The position numbers and the translations under genes were made by a program. Of a stretch of DNA of 64,000 bases, positions 1-12,476 are shown piece by piece. Source of the stretch: Symbiodinium natans. Lineage: Eukaryota; Sar; Dinophyceae; Suessiales; Symbiodiniaceae. The notes beneath the pieces are model-generated. The model was not told the DNA's origin and did not search any database. It worked only from the letters and a program-made list of their open reading frames with translations. The DNA is taken from positions 336,501 to 400,500 of the forward strand of contig CAJNDS010002474.1 in assembly GCA_905221605.1 (NCBI GenBank), read 5' to 3'. The stretch's first letter is position 1; each line of letters begins with the position of its first letter.

Positions 1-620
1 ATCACAGATCAATCTGGTTGAGTGTCAGTGGACGGCCACCGCTCTTGGCGATCCCATCGAGATAATGCCATGCTCCGCAGACATCCGGCATTCTTGCCAA
101 GCCCATGAAGTTGAGCCGGACGATCGTCGACGAGCTGTGTCCTGAAGCACCGCTCGTTCCCGACAGCGTGTGCCCTCCACTAGGCGCACTACACACTAGG
201 TCACTAGGCCATTAGGCCCGACAGGCTATGCATGGCTTGGGCCATTTTCGAGCAGCATCAAGTCCAACTGATCAGACGCTGGACATCCCAGCGAGCAGCG
301 AGGCAGCACAGTGGCATGTTTATTGCCGTGGCATGGACCGAAGAAACGCCAGAGGATATGAAAAGGACACCCGTCTGCTTTGTTCGCGATTTGGAGGTGC
401 CTTTGCCGTGGCAAAGCTTTGCTGAGAGGAATTGTTGGATTCGGCCGGGCGGCCGCTCGTAGACTCGTAGACTCTTGTACATCAGCTTCATCAGCAGCTT
501 CACTGTGTGGTGGTCGTTGCTGTGCGTACGTAGAGTCCACCGTCTGCTGAAGGGTCTGCCGTTGAGTTGTAGGTTGTTCGGCATGATATAAACTTTTTCA
601 TGCTTCGGGCCACCGGAACA
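1..620 (+). other. Unresolved sequence, possible exon fragments
   Basis: No complete gene was recognised. One plus-strand frame reads sensibly through the first 150 bases. In copy 2, where it extends upstream to about 18726, it gives an acidic stretch ending in a stop near 18930. A second open stretch at 232-462 has no recognisable domain. Both are identical or nearly so in copy 2, which says little about coding because the whole segment is young. Confidence 0.2.
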
Positions 621-663
621 CCGCAGCTGATGCTCATGATGCTCTACTTGAGAGGTATTGTGG

Positions 664-1030
664 TGCCTGAAACAAACCAACAGCTTGGAGATGTACGTTT
701 TGAGCTTTTGTTGGTGCTAACACAGCCTGAAACAAGCCAAAAGCTTTGAGATGTACGTTTTGAGCTTTTGGTGGTGCTAACACGTCCTGAAACAAGCCAA
801 AAGCTATGAGATGTACGTTGTGAGCTTTTGGTGGTGCTAACACAGCCTGAAACAAACCCAAAGCTTTGAGATGTACGTTTTGAGCTTTTGGTGGTGCTAA
901 CACAGCCTGAAACAAGCCAAAAGCTATGAGATGTACGTTGTGAGCTTTTGGTGGTGCTAACACAGCCTGAAACAAACCAAAAGCTTTGAGATGTACGTTT
1001 TCAGCTTTTGGTAGTGCTAAAAAAAAGCCT
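664..1030. repeat. 60-bp minisatellite, about six units (copy 1)
   Basis: Six units of 60 bp, each with a CCTGAAACAA(A/G)CC core followed by an AAGCTTTGAGATGTACG core. Because 60 is a multiple of three, one minus-strand frame (1053-634) stays open and reads as a 20-residue repeat. No other evidence makes that frame a gene. Confidence 0.9.
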
Positions 1031-1613
1031 GAAACCACTACAGTAAACCCCAACCGACGGAAGTTTTGAGAACAAAGGCCAATCTTGGTTTCGGGTTTAA
1101 GTGTTCACAGCCAAGGAAGGCAGAAAACCTATTAGGACAAATGCCTGCAGCTTTCAAAGGGCGGATGCGTTGCTTTCTGTATGTTTTTTGGTGTTCGGGA
1201 GGAAGTTTCGGGATTTGCCGGGCGCTTTGGATGGCTCTGGGGTTTGGGGGGGTTTGGGGCATATGGCATATGCTTGAAGAAGCTGCTTTCCAAATGGAAG
1301 GACATTTCCGACTTCAACAGCCCCACCGCAAGCTGTTTGGCTTCCAGGGTTGGTAAAGGATCCTGTGGGGCTGATAAGCTGCTACACGCTGCTACACCTA
1401 CAGTCAGTTCACTGCCAAATTGAGATTCACTGAAACATGATCTAGCAGATCTAGCAGGCAGACACTGGCAGACACCTCCTCAGCAGCGCAAAGCTAGGCA
1501 CGCTGCGGAGCATCTGCGGAGCGATGAAGAAGTGCCAGTGCCGCTCCATTTTGAAAGCCTTTGGCCCAGGCAGCAATGCCTATAAGTACCTTGTGTCGGC
1601 CTGTTGCTTTGAG
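1031..1613. other. No gene recognised (copy 1)
   Basis: Several short overlapping open frames occur on both strands, none with a recognisable domain. The segment lies between the 60-bp array and the first recognisable exon of the DnaJ gene. It may contain that gene's first exon, which should encode the start of J-domain helix I, but I could not place it. The same holds for 19818-20400 in copy 2. Confidence 0.3.
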
Positions 1614-2915
<1,302 letters not shown>

Positions 2916-3830
2916 TAGAATGTTGGAAAGTTGTGTTTTCACAGGTTCCGTAGCCGCAACATGCCAAGCTGCGTATGGACACTGTAGGACTGTAGGTCCA
3001 TGCCAAAGCAGGCAGAGACCAGAGACCCGGATACCGACGCAAAGACAGAACCGCTGACCTTTGCCCTTCCCCCAAGAGCCTACAAAGCCAAGCAGCCAAG
3101 CCCTGAAATACTGCATTTGGTCGCGCTCATTGACTTGTCCACACTTGGTGATCTCTGACTGCTTTGGAGGAGGCAGTCGAGGTCCGCAGCCAATCTTTTC
3201 AGTACGACCTGGTCATTGATGAGCTCCATTGCGGATGCGTAATGTGAAGTCACATGCTGCAGGCTACCCTACAGTAAATCCAGAGGAGCATGGCGTGGAA
3301 CATCAGAGCTCCTCATTTCCTCATTTGCTTGCTTCCGAGGCACAGCCAGAGGGGGCAGACGTTGTGAAAGCTTCTGCTGTGAAGGACCGTCGCCGCCTGC
3401 TACCAAATCGTAAATCGTGGCCAGTACTCGCGTGGCATGATGATCTAGCTGCTAGCTGAGATCAAGTATGCGCATTTCAACTATATATTTGTGCAGGCCA
3501 CACATGGCCTGGCTATGATGCGAATCTCACAAAACCATGGAACTTAGGAGCCCCCAAAGCCAAAGCCCAGTTCACATGGCAGTTTTTCTCTGATGTTCCA
3601 TGATGTTGCACTCCCTTGAGTCTCTATAGGCCACCCCCCCCAAAAAAAGCAATAAATAGGGCAGGACGGGTAGGGGTTGAGGGTTGAGGGGAATAGGGGT
3701 TGAGGGTTGAGGGAAATAGGGCCAAGCCTTGAAGCTTGATGGTCCAAGCTGTCCAGACCTTCTTATTCATAGCTCTTTTTCTTTTGGAATCCCTGGCAGG
3801 GGGTCTGCGGACAAATGCGGGTAACCGGAA
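2916..3830. other. No gene recognised (copy 1)
   Basis: Nothing firm. It includes (TTGAGGG/TTGAGGGGAATAGGG) telomere-like degenerate repeats at about 3665-3725 and a short A/C-rich run at 3630-3655. The equivalent in copy 2 is 21676-22600, which carries a 10-bp insertion near 21795. Confidence 0.4.
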
Positions 3831-5360
3831 CAATGAGGGCACGTGTCTTTGCGAACCGATCGTATGATCAACAAGTCAAGGCGTGTTCTGTCTTGCCGGT
3901 CTGCCAGCAAAAATTTGACACAGAGCAGCTGCAGACCCTCAAGAAGTGGTTGCAACAGGCACAAAGTTTTTGGCGTTAGTCCTGCGAATGATGCCTGGCA
4001 GGGAGTAGCACGAAGAAGCTGTTCGGCAGGTACACGATTCCAATGAAGAGTCTTGTGGCGAGCTTCGTGAGGCTGGCTCTTCCAAGACTGCCAGATTGCC
4101 AAAGCGGCTTGTGCAGCCCTGGTGTACATTCAACATTGCCGTGTTCTGAAGCGGGGCTGTTTGCTGCATAGCTCTGTCCCAGGCTTGTCTCAGTTCCATG
4201 ACCAGTCGTTATGGAACAGACGTCGGACGCAAGCTTTGTGTCAAGCTTTTCAAGGCCCTTCGCCAAAGCCGCTCAGAGGTGGCGGCGCTGAGTTACCGGC
4301 CAGACATCCAGCAGGACCAGCTTAGCTGTTTCCTGGATTTGGCTGGGCAGAGAGGCGCGTTGCGACTTGAAAAGGTTGAATGAACAGAAGATGACATCGC
4401 AATCGAAATTTGCAGTCATTCAAGTCATTGCGGAGGGAGTTCTTGAAGCCTTGGGACGCTTTTCAGATTCATTCGGCGCCCATCCTGAATAGACAGGTAT
4501 AGCAGCTGCGTAGCTGTTAAAGACGAAGTTGGAGCACGAAGCCATGAAGCCATGACATGAACATCCATCTCACTTTCAGTGCATCTAAGCAGAAGAAGCC
4601 TGACAATGTTAGAACAGCTTTCCCCTTGCTCCCCTCCCCACCACATCCCACCACACATGTTCAAGATTGATCCTGAAGAGTGTCAAGTTCTCGGGCAGGA
4701 CAACTCTTGGATTCGCAATGCAGAGGAAAGACTTGCCGGGCATGAGCAGGACCATCACGAAAGCCTCCCCGGAACCCCTTATCATGGCTTTATCGTACCT
4801 TTGCCTCCACCTTTGCCCACCTTTAAGTGCTGAAGACTGCAGGACTTTGATGACTTCCATCGGCTGGAGTTGGAGGTGCTGGAAGTGAAGTGAACACTTG
4901 TGACATGCCATCCATCAAGCGCGCTGATAAGGAGCGCGGAGCTGCTGTCAGCTTCTCAGGGGCGACAGTGGGGCCACCTCTGCTGTTTGCAACCGACCTT
5001 TGCGCCGCGTCCCAAGGCAGCAGACAAGTCCGACTCCAGCAGAACATCGCAGGCCGAGAGCTGACGAAAGCTGACGACAATTGACGAAAGCTGATTGTTC
5101 GGTGTCAAGACTCGTGGTGAAGGTCCAGAACAGCGTCTGTGACGTCTCAAGGCTCAAGCAGCAGGCAAAAGCCGCAGCGATGCAGGATTAAGCTGTGGCT
5201 TGGTACTGCGTCGGCTCACTTGTGGTGGGAAGGGCTGCAGAATGCTGCAGCTCTGCAAAGCAGCTTTGATCGCATTCAATTGCTGGCTTCGGGCCTGTGC
5301 CAGGCTGCTTCTTCAGCAGCGAATGCCACCTCCTGGCAGCAACAGGCCATTGATTGAAGG
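3830..5360 (+). CDS. Uncharacterised plus-strand exons (copy 1)
   Basis: Several stretches read as protein on the plus strand, but they do not form one open frame. They are 3842-3978 (basic, glutamine-rich, ends in TAG), 4031-4140 (acceptor-like AG then an acidic start), about 4391-4487 (a small helix-rich reading ending in TAG), 5105-5190 (VSRLVVKVQNSV start, ends in TAA) and 5190-5357 (tryptophan/alanine-rich, ends in TGA). Short exons with short introns would explain the pattern, as in the neighbouring DnaJ gene. I do not recognise any domain. They may belong to more than one gene. Confidence 0.35.
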
Positions 5361-5429
5361 ATGGAAGCAAGGTGATTCACACAGGCACTTTCAAACCAGA
5401 CAGTGATTCCTGAAATTGAAATGAGTCTC

Positions 5430-5790
5430 TTGATTCAATTTCCACGTGCCTCAAAGGATTCATCTCGAAGTGTCTCAAAGGATTCAATTTTAAAGTGTCT
5501 AAAAAGTTCGATTTCGAAGTGTCTCGATGTCTCAACAGGATTCAATTTCCAAGTCTCTCGAAATTCCAAGTTCGAAGTGTCTCACAGTTTAAATTTCAAA
5601 GTGTGTCAAAGACTTCAATTGCAAAGCATCTCAAAGGATTGAATTTCAAAGTGTGTCAAAGAATTCAATGTCAAAGTGTCTCAATGGATTCAATTTCGAA
5701 GTGTGTCAAAGGATTCAATTTTGAAGTGTGTCAAATGTCAAAGGATTCAGTTTTGAAGCGTCTCAAAGGATTCAATGTCGAAGAGCTCGC
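5430..5790. repeat. Degenerate short-period minisatellite (copy 1)
   Basis: About 13 imperfect units of roughly 24-30 bp with the core AAGTGTCTCAAAGGATTCAA. Unit length varies, so no frame is kept throughout. Confidence 0.9.
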
Positions 5791-7960
5791 TTTGAGCTGG
5801 GCAGGTGGAAATGGCAGAAATGGGTTGCAAGGAAGTGGTTTCTTCGTCTCCAGACGAGGCAGATGCAGAGTCACCCACCAAAGATGATGTGTCTTATGAC
5901 ATGAGTTCTCGCTCGTGCAGCATGAGTCAGTTTTACACGACAGGAAATCATCCCTGCAATGGGAGCAGCTGCATCGCCGGCGGCGCAGCAGGCAAGGGCA
6001 GGAAGGATTTTCTTGGCCAGGTTGCGCAACAGCTTTGCCAGTTTTGGTTCAAGGTCATGAGTTCCAGCCACCCGGGCGAGAAGACGAAGAAGCTGAATCT
6101 GAGTCGCACTTTAGGTGTCTGCGTTCCATGGAGTCTTGCCGTCTCCTGGCTTTGGCTTGTAGCTTTTTGACTGCATGTGTGTCTCAGGTTCCTCAACAAG
6201 ACGCAAGAGGCCGATTGGTGGGCCGAAAAAGGCTGGGCCCGTGCTTCTGCGAGGTTTCTCAGGAGCAGTCACCCAGCGCGCCACCTGCCGCAGGCGACCT
6301 CACCGATCCGGGCGAGAAGACAAGGAAACGGAATCTGGGCTGCACGTCAATTAGGACTTTGGCTCCCGTGGAGTCCCTTGTCATAGTCATTGCCTGGTTT
6401 GGTCTTTACAGGTGATCCACCCTACGTAGTTGCTGCTTCCTTTTCAAACCTGTCAATTAAGGTTCCTCAACAAGACGCAAGAGGCCGAGTGGTGGGCCGA
6501 AAAAGGCTGGGCCCGTGCTTCGACCCGGAGGGACCCCTAACCCCAGCGTAGCCTTCATAATTACATCGAAGAATTGCGTGCGGAGTGGGCAAATGTGGTT
6601 ACTGTGTTCGTAAAGTCTGCGGATGTGCGGTCAATGCGAGGTCACCCTGTCCGCCTGGCAGACTCTTCGAGTGTATGTGCATGATCGAGGCAGCGTTGAC
6701 TCGAGACTTCTAGCTGAAGAGCTGACCCTTATTCTTGAACGGGCTTTAGCATTGTCAACCCCGACCCCGGGCCCCGGGCCCAATAGAACCCGTATAGCCC
6801 TTTTCAGGAACCCTTTTCAAGCGATTAAGGCCCTAACCCCCTACATGGGCTCTCTGGGAGGTGCGCCAGGCCCGGGCTGGCCTCAACCAAACTTCTTGGT
6901 GCCTTGGAGTTTACAGTCCATGCAAAAATGCATGTAAGCTTCGAAGGAGGAAGGGGTTTGAGTTTTTGTTCGGTTGGGGGAGTTGGCTTTGGTTAGCAGG
7001 GGCGCCGGGGTCTGCCAGTTTTGAATTTTGGCAGCGCAAAGCTTTTTGCAGTAAGACAGCAAGCAGAACTATGCTCATAGCAGTAGCCCGAAACCCTTTC
7101 CCTCGAAGGAAAATCCCAAAATAATTGTAAATATCATACTACCCCTAACCCCCCCCAACCCCCAGCAGCGTTGTCAGTTGTTTTTTGAATCCGCCGTGCG
7201 TGAGGCCTTGAGGCTGGATGACAGGCACATCGAGCTGGGTGGCATCGAGCCAGCAAAACCTGCCCCCGAAGGACCTCATATGTCAGAAGGGTTTTAGGAA
7301 GTTTGTGATGACAGTTTAAGCTTGTGACAAGGAGATGCTCAAAAGAAGACCGATGATTTCGCAAAGGCGCGGATCCAGATGGTTCCTTGAAGCCGGCCAG
7401 ACACACGACTCGTCTGCAAAGGAAAAGGGTCTTTCCCAAAAGTGGTTTGTTTTCAGCGCTAAATCCGTCCAGCCATTTCGGTGAAATGTTGGACGGGGTA
7501 GGTGTAGGTGTTGGCGGCCAGGTAAGGTTCAGCAGGGTCAAAACTGTTTTGGAGTGTACCGTGACACATAGAGCCCTAAGCCATACGGGCAGTGCCGGAT
7601 CGGTGAAACAGACACCCGGGTGCCATCGACCATCGGCGCAACCGTCATCACCAAACAGCAAGACCATCACCAAGACCCCAGGAGACAACCAGTGCAGGGA
7701 ACATTACAAAAACCATCATCGCAATCATCGCCACGACAATCGCGACCACATCAGCATGGCAAACAGCACCACATGCATTTCCAGAAGTATCCGCGCAGGC
7801 TACTGCCACATCGGCTGTGATACAGTCGGCGCTCGAGGAGCATGCCAGAGGAGCCTTTCAGACTTGCCATGCCGTGAGCCGAGAAGAGGGCTGGTTGTGT
7901 GAATGCTGCCTTGACGCAGATGCCACCCAAACTGCGCCATCCAAAGCGATGAGCGGGTGT
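5791..7960 (+). other. Possible exons, no gene resolved (copy 1)
   Basis: Exon-like plus-strand readings occur at about 5805-5955 (acidic, serine-rich), 6556-6690 (EELRAEWANVVTVFV-type helix) and 7817-7960 (cysteine-containing). A 60-bp block starting GGTTCCTCAACAAGACGCAA occurs at 6187 and again at 6461, so part of this region is an internal duplication with a 274-bp period. CCCTAACCCCCCC runs at 7140-7163 are telomere-like. No domain was recognised. Confidence 0.25.
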
Positions 7961-7965
7961 GGGCG

Positions 7966-8668
7966 TCAGTGTTCTTCACGTGCAACTCGCCAATTCAGAA
8001 GTGCAGCCTGCACAGTTGCCCGGCCGTGAATGGCAGGAGCAGCTTGGTCTTCGACGCAGCATGGTTCACCTTCAGAGTTGGCAAACATGGCCTGATGGCC
8101 CAGATTTTTGAGATGGTTGTTGCTGCCATTGCTGCTTGAGAGATGGTGCTGTGAGTTTGTGCAGGTGGAGCAGCTGTCGGAAGCCAGCGGGTCTGGCTCA
8201 GTGCGCATGTTGACGTGCGCAGGACCAAGGATGTTGACGGGATGGGGTCGCGTGTGGTTGTGAGAGATGCATGACGCAAGGCTTTGCTTGGCCATGGTAA
8301 CGGATGGTAACGGTAGTTGTGCTGGTGGCGGGTTACCATAGCCACTGCCTGAGTTTCGATGCCCACCGCGCTGCTGAGAATTCCCGTCTGCTCTGCAAGC
8401 CTGTGTGTAAATTCGGTGAAACCTCAGGCCAGTATGGCTTGTCCCCTCTGGCATCGTATTCGAGGGGGTGTCGCCAGCGTTCTTGTACTTGATCCAAAAG
8501 GAGCAGTGGTCTGTGTTGGATGTCATGAGAGGCGGTAGCATCCTGGGACACTTCTCCAGGACTGTGAGAAGGGCCACTTTTTTCCGAGCCCCGCGCTGAA
8601 CACGTTCATCTTCCAGCACCTCGTAAGCGCGTGTGAGTATGTCAGAGTATGTGATCAGTGTGTTATCA
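7966..8668 (-). CDS. Uncharacterised minus-strand ORF/exon (copy 1)
   Basis: A 217-codon frame begins at 8619, and the same frame reads sensibly about 16 codons further upstream (ITYSDILTRAYEVLEDE) to about 8668, where stops appear. An exon boundary near 8668 is therefore likely. The N-terminal part is mixed and helical. The C-terminal part is rich in histidine, asparagine, serine and glutamine. No domain was recognised. It is the longest non-repetitive frame in the duplicated segment and is kept in both copies. Confidence 0.4.
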
Positions 8669-9262
8669 TTGGCCCGTGATCATGCTCACCATCAGCAGGC
8701 ACAAGGAATCGAACTTCCAGCCCTGAGCGGAGTCCTTGGGAATCTGTTCTTGACGCCGATAGCTCGATCTCAGATTTGGAGCTTTGGAGCGCTGCTCAAG
8801 TTCTGGCTGCAGGAAGGCAAAGTCCTGGTGATGCCACATTGGCCACCACGAGCTCTGATGAGGCTGCGTGGGGTTGGAATCAGGGCGGAAGAGCCTTGTT
8901 TGGGTGCTGTGATGTCTCATGTGAGGACGGGGTGACGAAATAGAGACAGCCCGGCTCAATCAGAAAGTCTCCTTCGATGACATCGCTTCTTGACAGCATT
9001 CTAAGCCTTTAGACACCCTACCATGCCGACACGGCTGCGCTCCATTTGTGTGCGTCGCTCTGAGGTTGGAGTTGCTTTTCCCAGAACTTGCGCCGGGGCC
9101 CTGCAAACCTCAGATCCTAGAACTTGCTCGGTTCCAGCGATAAGCAAAGGCTTTTCATGAAGATGAGACGTTGCTTTGTCATAATTTCCACCATCATTAT
9201 ATTCGCCTCCACATTGATTACATATTATTTTTGTCATTATATAATATTAATTAGAAAAGATT

Positions 9263-9903
9263 TTAATCAAACTGCTCTAAAAACTCTTCTTGTGATATTG
9301 GTAAATTACCCGCTTTGTTATGAACATGGCCTATATCTTTATACGAATGATTTCGTAACGGGTCTAATGTTCCTTTGTTTAATGTTAAACTGCCTTTATC
9401 GAACATACTAACGGGGTCGCCCTCTTTTCGTATTCTTAGGTTTGTCCCTGTGTCTTCTGGTCTTTGACTTGAAACAAAAGGCGAACCATAACTTCTACTT
9501 CTAAAAATATTACCATAATCATTATTCGTTTGTTGTCCTACCGCCGAGCCTAAGCTATGGCTTATTGTATCAGTGATACCTGTTAGTTTTTTAGCGTCAA
9601 GTTCTTTTGTCCCGTCTTTAATAAATTTATCAACGTCCTTATATCTTTTGTTTGTTGTGTTTGATACAATGGTAATTTTAAATCGTCATAAACATCTCTC
9701 CCGCTTTTTGTTCCCGCTATGTATAAAATAGAACCATTTTGATAAATCCCTTCTGGGTTTTCATGAGCAAGTCTTAAACCTTGCGTATCGGTTAAAAACG
9801 TTTCGATTCCTGCTAATTCTTCCCTAACTTCGTCATTAATCTTATTTCTTGTATTAGGTGCTTCGTATAATATACCTTCATTTCTTCTTTTATGTTTGCG
9901 CAT
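9263..9903 (-). pseudogene. Lipase-like (class 3 type) gene with one frameshift
   Basis: The first frame (9903 to about 9650) gives the N-terminal half with an IAGTKSGRDVYDDL motif, like the RGT-x-D-W-x-D-L strand region of class 3 lipases. One base out of phase, the second frame (about 9660 to stop 9263-9265) continues with ISHSLGSA, matching the G-x-S-x-G-type nucleophile elbow (H-S-L-G). It then has a GDPVSMFD stretch and an HSYKDIGHVH end that could supply the catalytic Asp and His. The frame changes near 9640-9665 in an A/C-rich run. Either the gene is broken or one base is miscalled. Related lipases occur in some small DNA viruses, which fits the neighbour. Spacing to the divergent gene at 9950 is only 46 bp. 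Confidence 0.5.
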
Positions 9904-9949
9904 AATATATTAAATTAACTTATAAAATTATTTTATCAATTAATTAATA

Positions 9950-11056
9950 ATGTTGAAGTTCAAAAAGGTATATATCGATAGTAGTTATAAAGTCAATGGC
10001 ACTTCATCCGAATTTACGATAGACTTACCCGAAACTGTCCAACTTGAAGATAATATGTTATGTCAAATACATGAGGTAAGTATTCCGCATTCGTGGTATT
10101 CAATAAACAGCACAAATAATAATATTTATTGGAGGCATCAAGTTATACCCCCTCTGGTGTTATAGCGGGTATTACTTATCGTAAAGTAACAATTCCCGAA
10201 GGTAACTATACAGCGGTAGATTTAGCACAAACCATACAAATAGCGATTAATCTATTAGTGGATACAAACGACAGACCTAACACATATTCAATACATTACA
10301 ACACATCAACTAACAAATTTACAATCAGTTCCAATTATGCAACAGTTAATTTTTGTTCTTCTCACTGATGGGGAAGTAGCACCATTAGCTGGTAGCTTTA
10401 GTGACCCCGTTGATGTTAATAACTTATATTCATTAAACCGCGTGATTGGTAACACAACCCCAGCAACTGACGCTTATACTAATGTAGCACCTTATACAAC
10501 TAATTGGGACATCATTAACCTGAAGGACTACACATTAGAAGTGACCAATGAAAAGAACTGCTGTTGTAAATGCAAGGATTACAAAGAACACAAAAATTAC
10601 TGTGTCATTGACGAGTTTCAATTACCTGATGTAATTTCAAGTCAAATCTTTTCTTACACTTATCAATGTGTTGCATGTAAGGAGAAAAGTCGAACAGTCG
10701 AGAAGATAGACGAATTAGAAACGATGACCAACCCAGATAGAAGAGAGTATAACAAGTTGAGTTTGCTATCATTGATTCGTTGTGACAAATTGAGAAAAAT
10801 CAAAACCGAGAACTGGATACCGATTAAACAAGCGATGTTGAAATTTCAAGAACAAGTCTATGAGGATGATGATTATGATGCCGAAGACAAACCGAAAATC
10901 TGTAGGCAACGGTTATTGAATAACTACGGTAACATTTTACACATTCAAAAGCATGGAAATCGTTACATGTGTAGTTCTGAACGATTAGACGAGATTGATT
11001 TTAACATAACTGAAGCACCTAAAAAACATGACAGTGCTTGGCGTAATGACAACTAA
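9950..11056 (+). pseudogene. Polinton-like-virus-type structural/accessory protein, two frameshifts
   Basis: Three consecutive frames make one protein: 9950-10135 (MLKFKKVYIDSSYK start; LEDNMLCQIHEVSIPHSWYS), about 10130-10355 (VTIPEGNYTAVDLAQTIQ) and about 10350-11056 (LLTDGEV, SLNRVIGN, then a different tail). The pattern Y-DS...F-x-I-x-LP, SIPHSWYSIN, IPEGNYT, TDGEV and LNRVIGN recalls a protein conserved in polinton-like viruses whose function is unknown to me. The shifts lie near 10130 and in a T-run at 10350-10355. The part after about 10525 (CCCKCKDYK, CVAC) does not look like the family's usual C-terminus and may be a fusion to another ORF. The unusual start spacing from the lipase suggests a shared divergent promoter. 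Confidence 0.5.
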
Positions 11057-11520
11057 AACCCATGCTAAAAGGACTAACTATAACACGGGAAGCCCCAGAA
11101 GGTTGAAAAGTTGGGAAAAGACTGAAACGAAGAAGGGGGAGACATGGGGAAGAAATTAGGTTTATTGTTGCTATAAATCATAACAACAACAAACATTCAA
11201 ACAATGATATGGGAAGGACTTTAAGAATATAGGAACGCATAAGGTGGATAGATTAAATTTTGGGAACGTTGTTATTTGTAGGATGAGCGGAATGAATGAG
11301 GTAGATTGTCCTCAGAAAGCCCTTAGGATAATGGATAAGGTGGGAAACGAGAGAAAACGAATGAGGGGATGGTAAAAAGTTGGGGACAAAAATTCGGCGG
11401 GAATTATCGGGGAAATGGGCTTAGGAAATGCAACAGGTAGCGAAAGAACATAGAACTAAATGAGGGGGCAGGGTCAAGAAAAAGCAGAGCTGGGGGGCAA
11501 GTGGGTAGCGATATAACCAT

Positions 11521-12300
11521 GAAGCCTTAGCCTTTGAAACCCCCTTTTACATATTTTTTTTGGGAGGGGGCCCTCGACGTCGATGGATGGGGGTAGAGAA
11601 GGAACGGCCCTTGAAGAGGTGGACGAGGCAGTGTGTCCATAAGGTTTTTGGAACTCAAGGGTATGAGGTTTGAGGTTGCGGGTTTGGGCTTAGGGTTTAG
11701 GTGTTCAGGGTCTGCGCAGAGACAACGGTTTTTCACTAACGTCTCCCCCCCCACCGTGGGAGGGGGGGTCGGCGGATATCATACAACTTAGACCTCATCC
11801 CCGGTTGCGCACCATGCAGCGCCTTTCTGCAACTCAGGACAAAAAGCCGGGGGATGCCAAAGCACCCATGGCCTTCAAGCTTGCGACTTGCCGCACCAGC
11901 ACGTGCTTCCACAAGTTTCGGCAGTTTGGGTTTGGGTTTTGTGTTGTCCTCATATAAGTTGTGGTAGGCTTGTGTTGCGCCGCCCTGTGGCTAGCGTTGC
12001 TCTCAGACCGGAGTCTTGGTTTAATGACACGAGACCCTTTTAGAGAGAATCCCGAGCCTCGAGAAGAAGAGAGGTGATGGCGGCTGCGGAGAAGCTGGGC
12101 TGAATATGTCATTGTCATCGTCTCTGCGCAACGGTTCGTGGTGGTGAGAGCCTCCCTGTTGTGCAGCAGCTGATCGCTGATGGAAGAGCTGCTTTCGGAA
12201 CCCAGCAGCGACAGCAGCTTGCAGAAGGTGGTGCCCTGCACGGGTCACCTTAAAAATGCTGTGATGTCACGTAGCAAGCTTCAGCGGCAGCAGTGGGTGT
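11521..12300. other. No gene recognised
   Basis: GC content returns to host level. It contains GTTTAGG-type degenerate telomere motifs near 11690-11710 and C/G runs near 11745-11768. Open frames on both strands are short and featureless. Confidence 0.4.
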
Positions 12301-12323
12301 CCCTGTTGTTCAGATTCCTGCGC

Positions 12324-12476
12324 CATGAGCCCTCACGGCCAAAAAGAAGTACAGGACTTGCAGATGCTTTGGCGGAAAGTGCTGAGTCCAGATTATCACG
12401 AAGGGCTCATGCGCTGTGCCGATGCGGCACTGCTAAAGCCTGCCCAATACGCCCGCCTAAACAGTAGAGCCTGAAA
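12324..12476 (+). CDS. Short exon-like ORF (about 50 codons)
   Basis: From the ATG at 12324 a plus-strand frame reads MSPHGQKEVQDLQMLWRKVL and continues to a stop after about 50 codons. The composition is ordinary globular/helical protein and unlike the surrounding shadows. It may be the last exon of a gene lying upstream, or an isolated exon of the ataxin-2-like gene that follows. No domain was recognised. Confidence 0.35.

Larger units (their letters stand above)
9175..11520. mobile_element. AT-rich virus-like island (polinton-like virus relic)
   Basis: Base composition drops abruptly from GC-rich host DNA to AT-rich at 9175, exactly where duplication copy 1 ends. Codon use also changes (AAA, AAT, TTA dominate). 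It contains two divergent frameshifted genes: a lipase-like one on minus and a plus-strand gene resembling a conserved protein of polinton-like viruses. The right edge is gradual; the AT-rich part ends near 11060-11520. No terminal inverted repeats were seen. The family assignment is from recall of motifs. A foreign contig misjoined here would look the same. Confidence 0.6.

Noticed and set aside
664-1030. CRISPR-like array (60-bp regular repeats)
   Set aside because: Units are contiguous and similar along their whole length, with no unique spacers, in eukaryotic-type DNA.
2941-2975. Spliced-leader relic at TCCGTAGCC (2947)
   Set aside because: Only nine bases match; the following bases do not fit the leader.
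9175-11520. Bacterial or organellar DNA
   Set aside because: The plus-strand protein resembles a small DNA-virus protein and no bacterial operon, rRNA or tRNA is visible. A misjoined contig remains possible.
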